Shown here one piece after another: positions 23,886-36,430 of a stretch of 64,000 nucleotides of DNA. A model generated the notes under the pieces. The model was not told the DNA's origin, made no database searches, and was given only the letters and a program-made list of their open reading frames with translations. The stretch spans positions 37,376,733 through 37,440,732 of the forward strand of contig NC_092351.1 of assembly GCF_963676685.1 (NCBI RefSeq). The letters run 5' to 3'. The position numbers were made by a program, and so were the translations under genes. How positions within the stretch are numbered: the stretch's first letter is position 1; each line of letters starts with the position of its first letter. Source of the stretch: Mytilus edulis. Lineage: Eukaryota; Mollusca; Bivalvia; Mytilida; Mytilidae.

Positions 23886-26592
23886 CTGATGTGATTGACA
23901 AGAAAATGCATTGTAACCGAGCACCTGTAATGTTCTACGATGCAGGGAGGAGAATATTTGTGAGCTTAGGACATTAATCCATGGCATCCTCTATGGTAAC
24001 AATACATACAAATCAGTTTTAATTGTTTCCAGCGAAGAACCTGTACCGATGATACATACTAAAGATAATAATCGTCACTGCTAAGTTTTGACCCGATGAA
24101 AGTATTTTAATGTCAAATCGTAAAACGAAATATTGTATATCTAAATGCATACATAATCTTTTTCCTGTAGGTGTTTGAAACGTATAATCTGTTCGCGTGG
24201 TATTTTAGGGTGTAATAAGTCGGAACTGGTGCCCGGTGTTTAGGTATTAACCTATATCTTTTGTACCTGCTGGTGATTCTTCTACCGAAATAGAAATGAA
24301 AATTAAAGGTTATAGTTTTTTAATCTTTGAACAGGTTTTATGTCATTTGCAGAACCGCTTTGTTAGACCAATATTAAACTTATGAATGAGAAAACACAAC
24401 TATAATCTTATCATGTAGAGAAACGCATAGATCATAAGCTATAATACAAGTTTTACTGACTTTGGAGTTTATACAGAATATTAAATATATAGGGAATTTA
24501 CATTTTTATGTGAAAGCAATAAAACCAGATTACATGAACAAAATTGGGTAATTTCAATATGTATTCAAAGTAAAAGAGATAGAAGCAACATCAAACATTA
24601 ATGTCCTTTTTGCACTTAGTAATATGCTATTTTGTATGACACACAGTGATTTCCAGTGATAGTCAGGTTTTTTTTTCACACGCGTAAATTCCATATTCAT
24701 CATTCCCCAAGTAAGTTGAAAGAAATCTGATTTGAATTTTATGTTTATTATATAGATAGAAGAATATGTCCATATTTGGTTTTAATGCTCATAGTGTTTT
24801 AGTATTTTGACATCCCTAACTGTTTGACCCAAAGTCAACCTGATGACATAAAAACTTGTTGTGAGCACTGCAATTGGTACTAATTTTTTACATTAACTTA
24901 GATGTTGATGAATGCATTTTATTTTCCAAATATGCATAATTATCATTACAATCAAACAACGAAAACATAGAGATAGTTCGAATGTTTGTCTTTTAGATGC
25001 AAGCAGCAGACATTGTTTTTGATATGTTGAGAAAAAGATGCCTGGATCTTTTCATTTGAAATGTATGGTGGGAAACGAATAATAAACTGTGGTGTAAGTG
25101 TTCAAAAAATTACCCCAAAAAATTAAGAAATGGTACGTGTTGTAGCATACGCATTATTTTACCACCTACACAGCTCTTAAAACGGCCATTGGAACATTTT
25201 CGTATCTGCCTATAATAGTTTAGCAGGTGTGGTTGTACATTTCACCATTTTCTCACAAAATGAAAAAACGAGCTATAGTGTCCGTAACTTTTAATAAAGA
25301 AAGAATAACCAATCTCGCCATGAGGTCAAGAACCAAAGGTATACTTAGTTTTTATAATCTTAAAAACACACAGAACCTGGAAACGTCCAGACCCAGCTTG
25401 TTACTAACTGAAGGTTTTCCGCCAAGTCCTTGCATTTTTTCTGTATTCATTTTGGTACCTTAACTTTTAATCTTCATACTAAATTGTGTCCATTTAATGG
25501 ACCTACAACAATTGCATACAAGTGGGAGGTAAAGCTAGTTATAAAACCAGGGTTTTCTCTCCATTTTCTTCGAAAAATGCATACATAAAGTCAGTTTTCA
25601 CTTGTTCCGTTGATTGATAGCGTTTGATTTGTCAGTTTTTATTGAATTCCACTGTTTGAATTTGCCTTGGAGATGAAATCATACCACTTGTATGTACTTT
25701 ACCATATTTTGAAAGAAGTAGCATCGCAAAATCTTTGATGTAGGTACATGTATAACGCATTTAGAAAATACATACCGAAACAAATCATGATTTATTGGAT
25801 ATCTTACAAAAACAACACCACAAAGAGCACACATTTGGCTGTCACGTGGGATTTATAAATACGCAGCCACGTAGAATTATTGAATCCAATATCTTGTAAA
25901 AGGTAAGTGCAACATTCCCTGCACGTTTAAGAACCCTTTCCTTCCAAAAAAATGTTGACAGACTGCCAAAGATATTTGAACAAATGGTACATGTATGTGA
26001 CCTGTTGCAAAGCGATATGCCCAAACATACCCCCTTTTCTATAGTGGCAGTCTATATTTTCCTTCCTGCCCTTTATCCATTTTAATCTATTTTTCAGATC
26101 CTACCTATGGGATTAGATGTAACAGTTCATTGTCTCGTTTAAAATATGCATGAAATATTTTCTACTGGACGCTTAATATTTAGTTCCTAGCTACAATGTA
26201 TTTAAAAAAAACCTTTAACTACTTTATTATCTGTTTAGATGCTTAGTTGTACCTTCCCGCACTCCTTACAAAGATAGATACTCTATCGAGGTATGTATCA
26301 AGTAGGATGATAAAAAAAATCATATCAATCATGTGCAACATAGAGACTTGTTCGGTGTTAACGTAAAAATAATGAATTAATGTTTGTCTAACATCCAGTA
26401 GTAACCGTTTTTATACATATTTAGAAGATAAAATATTTCAAAAGACATATTTTGTCATACGGGTTGACATGCATAGCTGGAAATTTCATAACATCTGGAA
26501 AAAAAGAGTATTCTTCAAGATGAGATACAAGTTTTGTACTTTGTGTTGCAACAAAGGTTATTTACGGTGCACTGCCAGACAGTAATAAAAGG

Positions 26593-26908
26593 AGGAGACG
26601 AAAAGAATACCAAAGGGACATTCAAACTCATTAGTTGAAAAAAAAACCTCAGACAACGTCTTAGATTGTCATTACCAAAGGAAGAAATCTACAAACAACA
26701 GAACACAAAACACAACATAGAATGAGCAACACGCAAACACCAAAAATTGAGAATAATCTCGGGTGCTTCGTCGGTAGAGTTCGCAGATCCTGCTCAACAT
26801 ATGACACCTGCCGTGTTCACCAAAAATTGAGAATAATCTCAGGTGCTTCGTCGGTAGAGTTCGCAGATTATGTTCAACATATGACACCCGCCGTGTTGCT
26901 TATGTAAG
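26593..26908 (-). repeat. SINE-like repeat with internal 80-bp duplication
   Basis: Reverse copy of the GCAACACGACGGGTGCC family. The block starting CAAAAATTGAGAATAATCTC occurs at 26741 and again at 26821, nearly identical. Confidence 0.7.
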
Positions 26909-27035
26909 TACCAACCAAGTGAATAAGTCAAATTGTTAGGTCACATTCGGGGAAAAGGGGAACATTCGTTTTATGACAGACGTGGCTGCGTATTTTAAAA
27001 GTATTCCTCACGATAAAAATGACGTCCGTCTTTAG

Positions 27036-27146
27036 TATGGGTTTTACTTTCTAACGGGAAGAGTCAAGGGAAAACCACGTGTCTATGAACCAGTCAACCC
27101 CGGGGATGGTGATAAAACAATAGTAGCTACCACAGTCTTTAACCAG
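27036..27146 (+). CDS. Orphan exon-like open stretch
   Basis: 111 bp, 37 codons without a stop between TTTAG and CAG|GTATAT, reading ...VYEPVNPGDGDKTIVATTVF... The composition looks coding (Gly, Asp, Val, few Lys/Asn runs), but I recognise no family and no partner exon. It could be an ectodomain exon of gene C, or chance. Confidence 0.25.
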
Positions 27147-27836
27147 GTATATCACATGCACTTTGTTTGATTCAAAGCTCAGTAATCTATGTTTGTGTTT
27201 AAGACCCATTGGTGGCATTGGGCTGTGCTATGCTCTTTGGTCGGATTGTTGTCTTTCAACGCAATCCACGTTTTCATTCTCAATTTTATTGTTTTAGTTT
27301 CGAAGCAAAAACGAGAGTACATCGATTGATTACTTGACCACAAAGTCCATATTTCTCTGATTATAATGTTGTGTACCGCATTGCAAATTCTGACTTCGGT
27401 TGTAAGTCGGTGTTTATAGTATTTACAAGGAGACTTGACTTTTTGTTCGGCCATTTAATTTCAGAGTACAATGATCCCTATATGAAGGGTCTATGAAGAG
27501 TGCAGCCTTTTTTATTGAAGATATAAAATATTTTCCAAAAGAAACGTCGGTCATTGTCATTGGTTTTGGATAGAGTGCGATATAATGTAGAAATAAATCT
27601 TCATTGAAATGTTGAAATATATGTATATCAAGGTATGTCGACAACTTGTATGTGAACAGGATAATGACATTAAATGAACTGCCGTAATATACATTCTTGC
27701 TTTTAACAGTATATCTCTACAGCTACGTTGAGTTTTATGAGCTGAAAAGGGGAAATTTTACATTTATAGGATTGTCGAATTAGTTTTAAATTGATCAGTA
27801 CAAAGATGACACCCAAAGGTCAGTGAACACTTTTTA

Positions 27837-29768
27837 CCTTAGCCGTATTTGGCACAACTTTTTGGAATTTTGGATCCTCAATGCTCTTCAACTTTGTATT
27901 TGTTTGGTTTATAACTATTCGATATGAGCGTCACTGATGAGTCTTATGTAGACGAAACGCGCGTCTGGCGTACTAAATTATTATCCTGGTACCTTTGATA
28001 ACTATTTACACCACTGGGTCGATGCCTCTGCTGGTGGACGTTTCGTCCCCGAGGGTATCACCAGCCCAGTAGTCAGCACTTCGGTGTTGACATGAATATC
28101 AATTATGTGGTCATTTTTATAAATTTCCTGTTTACAAAACTTTTAATTTTTCGAAAAACTAAGGATTTCTTATCCCAGGCATAGATTACCTTAGCCGTAT
28201 TTGGCACAACTTTTTGGAATTTTGGATCCTCAATGCTCTTCAACTTTGTATTTGTTTGGTTTATAACTATTCGATATGAGCGTCACTGATGAGTCTTATG
28301 TAGACGAAACGCGCGTCTGGCGTACTAAATTATAATCCTGGTACCTTTGATAACTATTTACACCACTGGGTCGATGCCTCTGCTGGTGGACGTTTCGTCC
28401 CCGAGGGTATCACCAGCCCAGTAGTCAGCACTTCGGTGTTGACATGAATATCAATTATGTGGTCATTTTTATAAATTTCCTGTTTACAAAACTTTTAATT
28501 TTTCGAAAAACTAAGGATTTCTTATCCCAGGCATAGATTACCTTAGCCGTATTTGGCACAACTTTTTGGAATTTTGGATCCTCAATGCTCTTCAACTTTG
28601 TATTTGTTTGGTTTATAACTATTCGATATGAGCGTCACTGATGAGTCTTATGTAGACGAAACGCGCGTCTGGCGTACTAAATTATAATCCTGGTACCTTT
28701 GATAACTATTTACACCACTGGGTCGATGCCTCTGCTGGTGGACGTTTCGTCCCCGAGGGTATCACCAGCCCAGTAGTCAGCACTTCGGTGTTGACATGAA
28801 TATCAATTATGTGGTCATTTTTATAAATTTCCTGTTTACAAAACTTTTAATTTTTCGAAAAACTAAGGATTTCTTATCCCAGGCATAGATTACCTTAGCC
28901 GTATTTGGCACAACTTTTTGGAATTTTGGATCCTCAATGCTCTTCAACTTTGTATTTGTTTGGTTTATAACTATTCGATATGAGCGTCACTGATGAGTCT
29001 TATGTAGACGAAACACGCGTCTGGCGTACTAAATTATAATCCTGGTACCTTTGATAACTATTTACACCACTGGGTCGATGCCTCTGCTGGTGGACGTTTC
29101 GTCCCCGAGGGTATCACCAGCCCAGTAGTCAGCACTTCGGTGTTGACATGAATATCAATTATGTGGTCATTTTTATAAATTTCCTGTTTACAAAACTTTT
29201 AATTTTTCGAAAAACTAAGGATTTCTTATCCCAGGCATAGATTACCTTAGCCGTATTTGGCACAACTTTTTGGAATTTTGGATCCTCAATGCTCTTCAAC
29301 TTTGTATTTGTTTGGTTTATAACTATTCGATATGAGCGTCACTGATGAGTCTTATGTAGACGAAACGCGCGTCTGGCGTACTAAATTATAATCCTGGTAC
29401 CTTTGATAACTATTTACACCACTGGGTCGATGCCTCTGCTGGTGGACGTTTCGTCCCCGAGGGTATCACCAGCCCAGTAGTCAGCACTTCGGTGTTGACA
29501 TGAATATCAATTATGTGGTCATTTTTATAAATTTCCTGTTTACAAAACTTTTAATTTTTCGAAAAACTAAGGATTTCTTATCCCAGGCATAGATTACCTT
29601 AGCCGTATTTGGCACAACTTTTTGGAATTTTGGATCCTCAATGCTCTTCAACTTTGTATTTGTTTGGTTTATAACTATTCGATATGAGCGTCACTGATGA
29701 GTCTTATGTAGACGAAACGCGCGTCTGGCGTACTAAATTATAATCCTGGTACCTTTGATAACTATTTA
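27837..29768 (+). repeat. 352-bp tandem array (5.5 copies)
   Basis: CCTTAGCCGTATTTGGCACA recurs at 27837, 28189, 28541, 28893, 29245 and 29597, exactly 352 bp apart each time. Copies differ at only a handful of bases (for example ACGCG to ACACG in copy 4). Each unit holds GACGAAACGCGCGTCTGGCG and, 100 bp on, an imperfect hairpin CTGGTGGA...TCACCAG. The last copy stops after TTTGATAACTATTTA. I recall this unit as an abundant mussel repeat. Confidence 0.95.
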
Positions 29769-29989
29769 TGCCATTTCTGGTGGAAATTCGTGCCCATGCT
29801 AAAAAACCCAAAATGATTTAAAAAAACCAAAAAGTGTACATTAAAAAAGACGAAACAAACCAAGAAGACTGCAAACAAAATATAGATTTAAACAAGCGAG
29901 TTTAACTTCTAGCTCAAACTACGCTGTAATTTGAAATATCAAGCAACGAGCTCCGGCTATTTAAACCTAACTGTTATGATATTTATTAT

Positions 29990-30130
29990 AGATTATCGTT
30001 GCTCATCTCAACGAGATTGATTCGGCGGAAGTGAGAAAAGCAATCGAGTTGAGATGACCAATGATAATCTGTTTATCGCCATTTTACCTATGGAGACGTT
30101 GTCAATTTCATGTCAATTTCATTGACAACG
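29990..30130. repeat. Two adjacent inverted repeats
   Basis: A 30-bp imperfect stem (29990-30019 with 30041-30070, 4 mismatches, GAGATGA/TCATCTC core) is followed by a perfect 10-bp stem CGTTGTCAAT (30097-30106) with its complement (30121-30130). Probably part of an unrecognised transposable element. Confidence 0.55.
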
Positions 30131-33100
30131 CCACGTGCCCCCTTAGTTTCTAGCGATAATTTTTCATATCACTCGACTCCGCTGAGAACGGTAATTACAT
30201 GCACCAGTCAGTAAGATCAAAGAAAAGTTTCGTAAAATATCGATAACCTTGATTATCCTCTATAAAAAAAATAAGCGAGATCAATCTAGAATATTACTTT
30301 TCTAGCGATTATTTGAAAACTAACGCATCAAATGATCGAAAACTAAAATGAACAAAATAGGTATATTGTCCGGTTTGGCAGTCTGTTTTATCGAGTGTGA
30401 ACGTGGTCCCCCCCCCCCGTGTGAGTATTATGCAAAGCGCAAATAAACCACTTATTATTTGATGTTATACAAGTTTAATATTATAACCTTGGAATGCTTA
30501 ATGAAATTTCAAATGTGAAATAAAGCCATTTTCTTTAATACACCTACGAATGTTAAAATCATAAAAATGCGGGCACAGATCACAAATATCCTTACATTTA
30601 AAAGAAAAAATTAAAAGTTGGAAGAAAAAAGTCCGGTCTACACACGAAAAAAGGTTGACCGACCCATCCAGGCACTATACCTACTGTGACAAAAGTGGAA
30701 ATGTCGCAATTGCGAGGAAACAGACAACTCCCTCTTGATGCAAATTGCTATATAATGTTGATGGTACAAAATAAAGTGAGTCAAGATTTAAATGATATAA
30801 AATAATAAAAAAATCTGGGCTGTCATCAAAATAAAAAGGAAACACGCATTATAGTTACAATTACCATGTATGTGCCAAAACGCATAGAACAAATCTGAAC
30901 AGACTTTGTCAATATTTGTTATATTTTATCATATAAATGTTCAGCTTCCTTTAACAAAAGAACTAATGACCGGACTATTGACTTATTGTCAATGATTAAA
31001 TGCATTTAGGGTAACCAACACAAGCACATACCTACATTGTTACAAAATAAAAACTGTCAATACACAATTATATACTCAACACTTTACTACAGAACAGAAA
31101 CGGTCGATTGGTCTAATATATTATGTATACACCGCTGTAAATATACAAAGACTTATGTTTAAAGTTCGTATAAGAAAACATTTTAACTCTTATTTAAATT
31201 TAAAAAACGAAGGTTCTTATTTTTAAAAGGATGAATACTTTAATTATATAGTATATATACTTTCAATCTTAACGCTAACCTTGTGCACGACGGGTTTTAA
31301 ACCTTTTATGTGTTAGGTATTTTAATAGTAGTTTTATTGTGCAAATTGCAGGGATATATTAAAATGAATAGTTCAACATCGAGATAGATTATAATGTACA
31401 ATGGATTGCATGTAATAGTTTAATGGCTGTGATTAAAACTGCAAACTGTAAGTATTTTACCGTCTTGATTATACAAATATTTTATTATTGTACATTTTTT
31501 AATTACATTGTATTTCATCCTTCATAACATTATTTTGTATTATGACAATATTAAATCTTTTGTTTCAATACAAAAACATAGCTGAAAATATCTGAACAGT
31601 AATACACCGATATTTTATACAGTCTGTGTAAACTGGATTTAAGACTGCAAAACCCTCTGAGTAAATTTAAAACACCAGGCGAACGCAGAAATGAAGGTAC
31701 ATTGGGCAGTGCATTTATGAAATGGAGGAACGCAACTTGTGTTTCTGTTTACGGCTATATGATAATTATTACAATTGAATAGGAAGACGTGTTGGAAACC
31801 CAAGACACCTTCGTCAATATACGAGCTTCGACATAGTGGTGTTCATTCAACATGTCAAGCTCTAAATAATTCGGAGTCTAGAAGAGATATGGCGAAATTT
31901 TATAGAAACTGATAAAGAACCGACACAAACACAAAATTTCTATAGACTGGCGAATCATGAAAGACAACAGCTGACTTCAGACAAGCACAAAATTGGCGGT
32001 GAAATGTTTACTAGTATATTATTTGTCTTTCATCGGGATTTAATATGTCCTTTTATGCAAACATTCACCAAAAATAGATAAAAGTTTATTCTTCTTTAAT
32101 GCTTAATAGATTCTTTACTAAAGTCAAAGCTTTTGGTATATTGGGAGTAATTATACCAATGTGCCTTTATATATTATTGGTATCATTTAATTTTTACCAC
32201 TTGGTCAATATCTCTATTCGCAGACTGGCGTTCATAAGGGCCTGGTGTCAACAGCCCGGTAGCGGCTCGCTATACATCAGTACTGTCATGAAAATTGCAG
32301 TGAAATGTTTTTGAAATTTAGTAGAATATCTCCCAGGTGCATAGCTCTAAACTTTTTATGAAAATAAGGAAATGTGGTATGATTACAAGTGAGACCACTA
32401 GTCATCATAGTTCAAATTAAGGGGATGTAAACAATTATAGGCATACGTACGACCTTGAGTTGATCCATGATTGAGAAAATATAGTTCAACTTTATAGGAT
32501 TAGACGAGAAATATTTATCGTTGGAATCACCTAAAAAAAAAAAAAAAAAAGAGGAAAAGTAAACAAGACACCCTTTAAAACACTGCCAATCTAAGAAACT
32601 TTCAAACAGATGTTTGTGGGAAGTATGTTTTTTTGTAAGTTTAGTTTTGTCAAAAATACTCCAACATTTGTATGTAATAATCATGAAAAACTATTATATA
32701 GATAAAGGCAGATGTGGTGTGAGTGCCAATGAGACAACTCTCCATCCAAATAACAATTTAACTTGTATATGTTTTTTAATGCTTTTCCTGCTTTGTAGAT
32801 ACTAATTCATGTATGAAATTAACTTTGTGATAAATCTTTTATCTTTTTTATCCATAAACTGAAAAAAATATCATTAGTAATGATCAATGCAGAATTACAA
32901 GAAATTAATAAAGATAAAAAATAGGACCTTGAACATGATAAAACAAGAATTGATGAAATGATTACTTTCCTCTTCTATAGCTACGATGTATATGTCTGTT
33001 CTTTTTAGTGATACATTATGTAGTCAATTGAATACTAGAGGTTAAAGGCTTTCCTTTAAGTGTATTAGTTGGTAACGGGTGATCTAATGATTTCAATGAA

Positions 33101-33780
33101 ATTGGATTGGAAAAATCTTATCTTGACAAAATTATTGAAGTTTTTGTATACCACAGTCAAACGAAAATGCCAGTTTGTTTGCATTTAACAGTAAACTATT
33201 TGTTTATATTTGTCAATCAATTACTTACGTATGAAGTATATCTATAATTTATAGATCCAACTGTTTAATGTTATTTTAAAATTTTACACAAAATTCTTTC
33301 TGCTTTTAACTTTTCCAGTAAAAGTAACACTTTTTCTTGCATCCGAAGTATTTTTATGGGTGTACTTTTATTAGGGACGATCGCTCAAACCAAAATATTT
33401 GAAAGAAAAGGATGTCTAACAACGTAGAAAAATTAAAAGCTATGACCAAAAGTAACAGGAAAATAATTTACATGGTCGACTTTGTCTGATAGCGTTGGGA
33501 CTTCTTTAATTTCCAATTTATCAATAGCTAATTTTAGATAAATATATTATAAAAAATGGCAGTATCGAAGCAATGTCTATAGAGACTGTTTATGTCTTCG
33601 AGAAAAAACGTCCATCAGCAATTGCATCGACACAGTGCTAATATCAAATATCATAGAGCACGTTCGCCGGCAACTGGCTTTCTGAAAGATATCATGCATT
33701 TGGTCAGAAATCCCTTACATCGTGTATATGATGCGAATAGTAAAAACAATTATTGAATGGTATTGTTTCTCTGTATTTTT
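30131..33780. other. No gene seen
   Basis: AT-rich DNA with a poly-C run near 30409-30417, a poly-A run at 32532-32549 and a repeat fragment at 32698-32765. About 32190-32300 is a very diverged relative of the CTGGTGGA...CACCAG half of the 352-bp unit. Confidence 0.5.
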
Positions 33781-33784
33781 TCCT

Positions 33785-34185
33785 CTTGAGATTATCAATA
33801 AACTCATCATAATACCAAGATTGCAATTCTATACCCATGCCAGACGCGCGTTTCGTCTACAAAAGACTCATCAGTGCCGCTCGAATTAAAAAAAATAAAT
33901 AGGCAAAATAAAGTACGAAGTTGAAGAGCTTTGAGGACCAAAAATTCCTAAAAGTTTTGCCAAATACAGCTTAGGTAATCCATTCCTGAGGTAGAAAAGC
34001 CTTAGTATTTCGAAAATTCAAAGTGTTGTTTTAAAACAGTTAATCTATAATAATGAAAATATCAATGATAACTCATGTCAACACAGACTACTAGGCGGGA
34101 GATACCCTCGGTGACTTAAACTCCACCAGCAGTGGCATCAACCCAGTGGTTGTAAATATACTTATCATAGATACCAGGATTGAAA
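33785..34185 (-). repeat. Diverged reverse copy of the 352-bp repeat
   Basis: Contains GCCAGACGCGCGTTTCGTCT and the downstream CACCAGCAGTGGCATCAACC segment in the order expected for a single inverted unit. Confidence 0.75.
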
Positions 34186-35154
34186 TAATTTTGATAAGAA
34201 AAAAGAACCATAAAAAGACGTCCATAATATAAAAACAAAAACAAAACCTAACTGCAAGACTGATTAAGTTTTAGATCTGAGATATGATTTCAGCTTTAAT
34301 ACTTTAATATTTGAAGCTTATTATTGTAAGATGATGCACCACTAAATACGGTATCGTTTTTATATTTATATTACAAAAACACCCAAAGACATTTTGATGC
34401 TAATATATCATTTTATATAGTTACTAGAAAAATTCTGATTTTTTTCAGAATAATTAAAAGTAATACTTATTGTTAGCTTTTATTGTGAATATAACATTTA
34501 AATACATGTATAAGTGCAGAGAAATAAAAAAAGGAGATTCTGAAAACATAACGGATCATATCAATACACGACTTTGATGACGTGACAATCCTCCGTATTT
34601 ACTTGATATGCATGTATGTAGTTTGTTTAGGTCTTTATTTTTCTTCTTCTCGTTAATCGACCGAAAGATTTACCATACAATGTTTGTACCTCAGTTGAAC
34701 TTATTTCTTTCTTTATGTATCGATACTGAAGGTTTTGATTTAGTTTTAATTACGTCCCTGGTCAATTTAGAATATATTTAATTTTCTGGTTGTCGACCTG
34801 TTGACTTCATTGTAAAATTGGCAACAACATGTACAGCTGTTATTAAACTCATACTTAATTTCACAATCCCTGTAATTAGATTAATACCCTGTGTCTCAAT
34901 CGCAATAACTTAATCATATATCTCATAGAACTGCATGTTGTTTTTAACAATTATAACTAGAGATTCAATATTTTATTAGAGTCTCACCACTTGTAATACA
35001 TCATAATATATACATTGAATAAAACAAAAAAACTTATAAATTAAAATATAAGTGCCATTCTATAAAGAATTATAAGAGACTATAGAATTCAATATAAATT
35101 ATAACTATATTATTTATCATGTCTATAAAAACATTTTTGTTATGTTAATAAATA

Positions 35155-35726
35155 AACTCATCATAGATATCAGGACTAAATATTATATATACGCCAGACG
35201 CGCGTTTCGTCTACAAAAGACTCATCAGTGACGTTCGAATCCAAAAAAGTTAAAAAGGCCAAATAAAGTTCGAAGTTGAAGAGCATTGAGGACCAAAATT
35301 CCTAAACGTTTTGCCATATACAGTTAAGGTAATCTATGCCTGAGGTAGAAAAGCCTTAGTATTTCAAAAAATTCATACTTAATTAAATAGACCATACAAC
35401 TACAATTATCATGTCTATAAAATATTTCAAGTTTATAAAAACATACCCATCAATCAAGCATATAAAAAACAAAAGACTCATCAGTGACGTTCGAATCCAA
35501 AAAAGTTAAAAAGGCCAAATAAAGTTCGAAGTTGAAGAGCATTGAGGACCAAAATTCCTAAACGTTTTGCCATATACAGTTAAGGTAATCTATGCCTGAG
35601 GTAGAAAAGCCTTAGTATTTCAAAAAATTCATACTTAATTAAATAGACCATACAACTACAATTATCATGTCTATAAAATATTTCAAGTTTATAAAAACAT
35701 ACCCATCAATCAAGCATATAAAAAAC
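35155..35726 (-). repeat. Reverse copy of the 352-bp family with a 256-bp tandem duplication
   Basis: CAAAAGACTCATCAGTGACG begins at 35214 and again at 35470, and the following 256 bp are essentially identical, so 35214-35469 and 35470-35726 are a recent direct duplication. Only the first carries the GCCAGACGCGCG part. Confidence 0.85.
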
Positions 35727-35800
35727 TATGTCTTCTACTTTAAAAAAATGTTAAAGCAGGTCTTGGCAACCACATCAAAACAATCAGTATTTTAAAAAAG

Positions 35801-36430
35801 TTATATAAACTTATCATCATCAGATAAAATATTAAAATCCACATTACTGCTTTTAACTTCATAAAATAATATTTCATGTAAATCTGCATATAAAGGACAG
35901 TCTAAAATAACATGTTTCTCATCTTCAATTTTATCATTGCACACAAAGCAAACTCTTTCATTTACAGTTTTATTTTTATAGCGACCTGTTTCTATTCGGA
36001 AGGGGGACGCCACACCTAAATTTAGCAAATGCACTTTTGTATCGTATTGAAATGTTCTTCCTCAAATACATCTCTGTTTCAAAAACATCTTTAAACAATT
36101 TATAAGTGCGTAATTTTTTTCCAACACTTTGTGACAATATTCTTTTAAGCCAATTTATCTTATAATTTTCAAATAAAAAATATTCTAACTGTGTATTAAC
36201 ATTTTAATGCAATACATTATCTAAATTAGTGTATATATCTACATTACATTCTCTAAATTTTGTCATAATTCTATAACACCAACTTTTCTTTTTATTAATG
36301 GCATTTCTAAATGCCCATTGAAATACTTTATAATTCACCCTATCTGTTGACATAACATAACATCTAGCCCAATGTCTAAAACCACCACTCCACTGCTTCA
36401 CACATGGAGGTTTCCAATCCATATCTCCAT
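35801..36430 (-). pseudogene. LINE reverse-transcriptase ORF 3' fragment, frame-broken
   Basis: Open pieces read WSGGFRHWARCYVM, then, after stops and frame changes, FRIETGRYKNKTVNERVCFV and a C-x2-C ... H-x4-C pattern (CFVCND, HVILDC). This is the zinc-binding end that follows the reverse transcriptase in many non-LTR retrotransposons. Too short and broken to be active. Confidence 0.75.

Larger units (their letters stand above)
23886..27835. other. Gene-poor stretch
   Basis: Apart from the SINE-like repeat at 26593-26908 and the weak exon candidate at 27036-27146, I see no supported feature. The gene B promoter should lie just above 23886, but no core element is recognisable. Confidence 0.5.

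Noticed and set aside
27837..29768. CRISPR-like repeat array
   Set aside because: Units are 352 bp, contiguous and lack unique spacers; this is a eukaryotic satellite.
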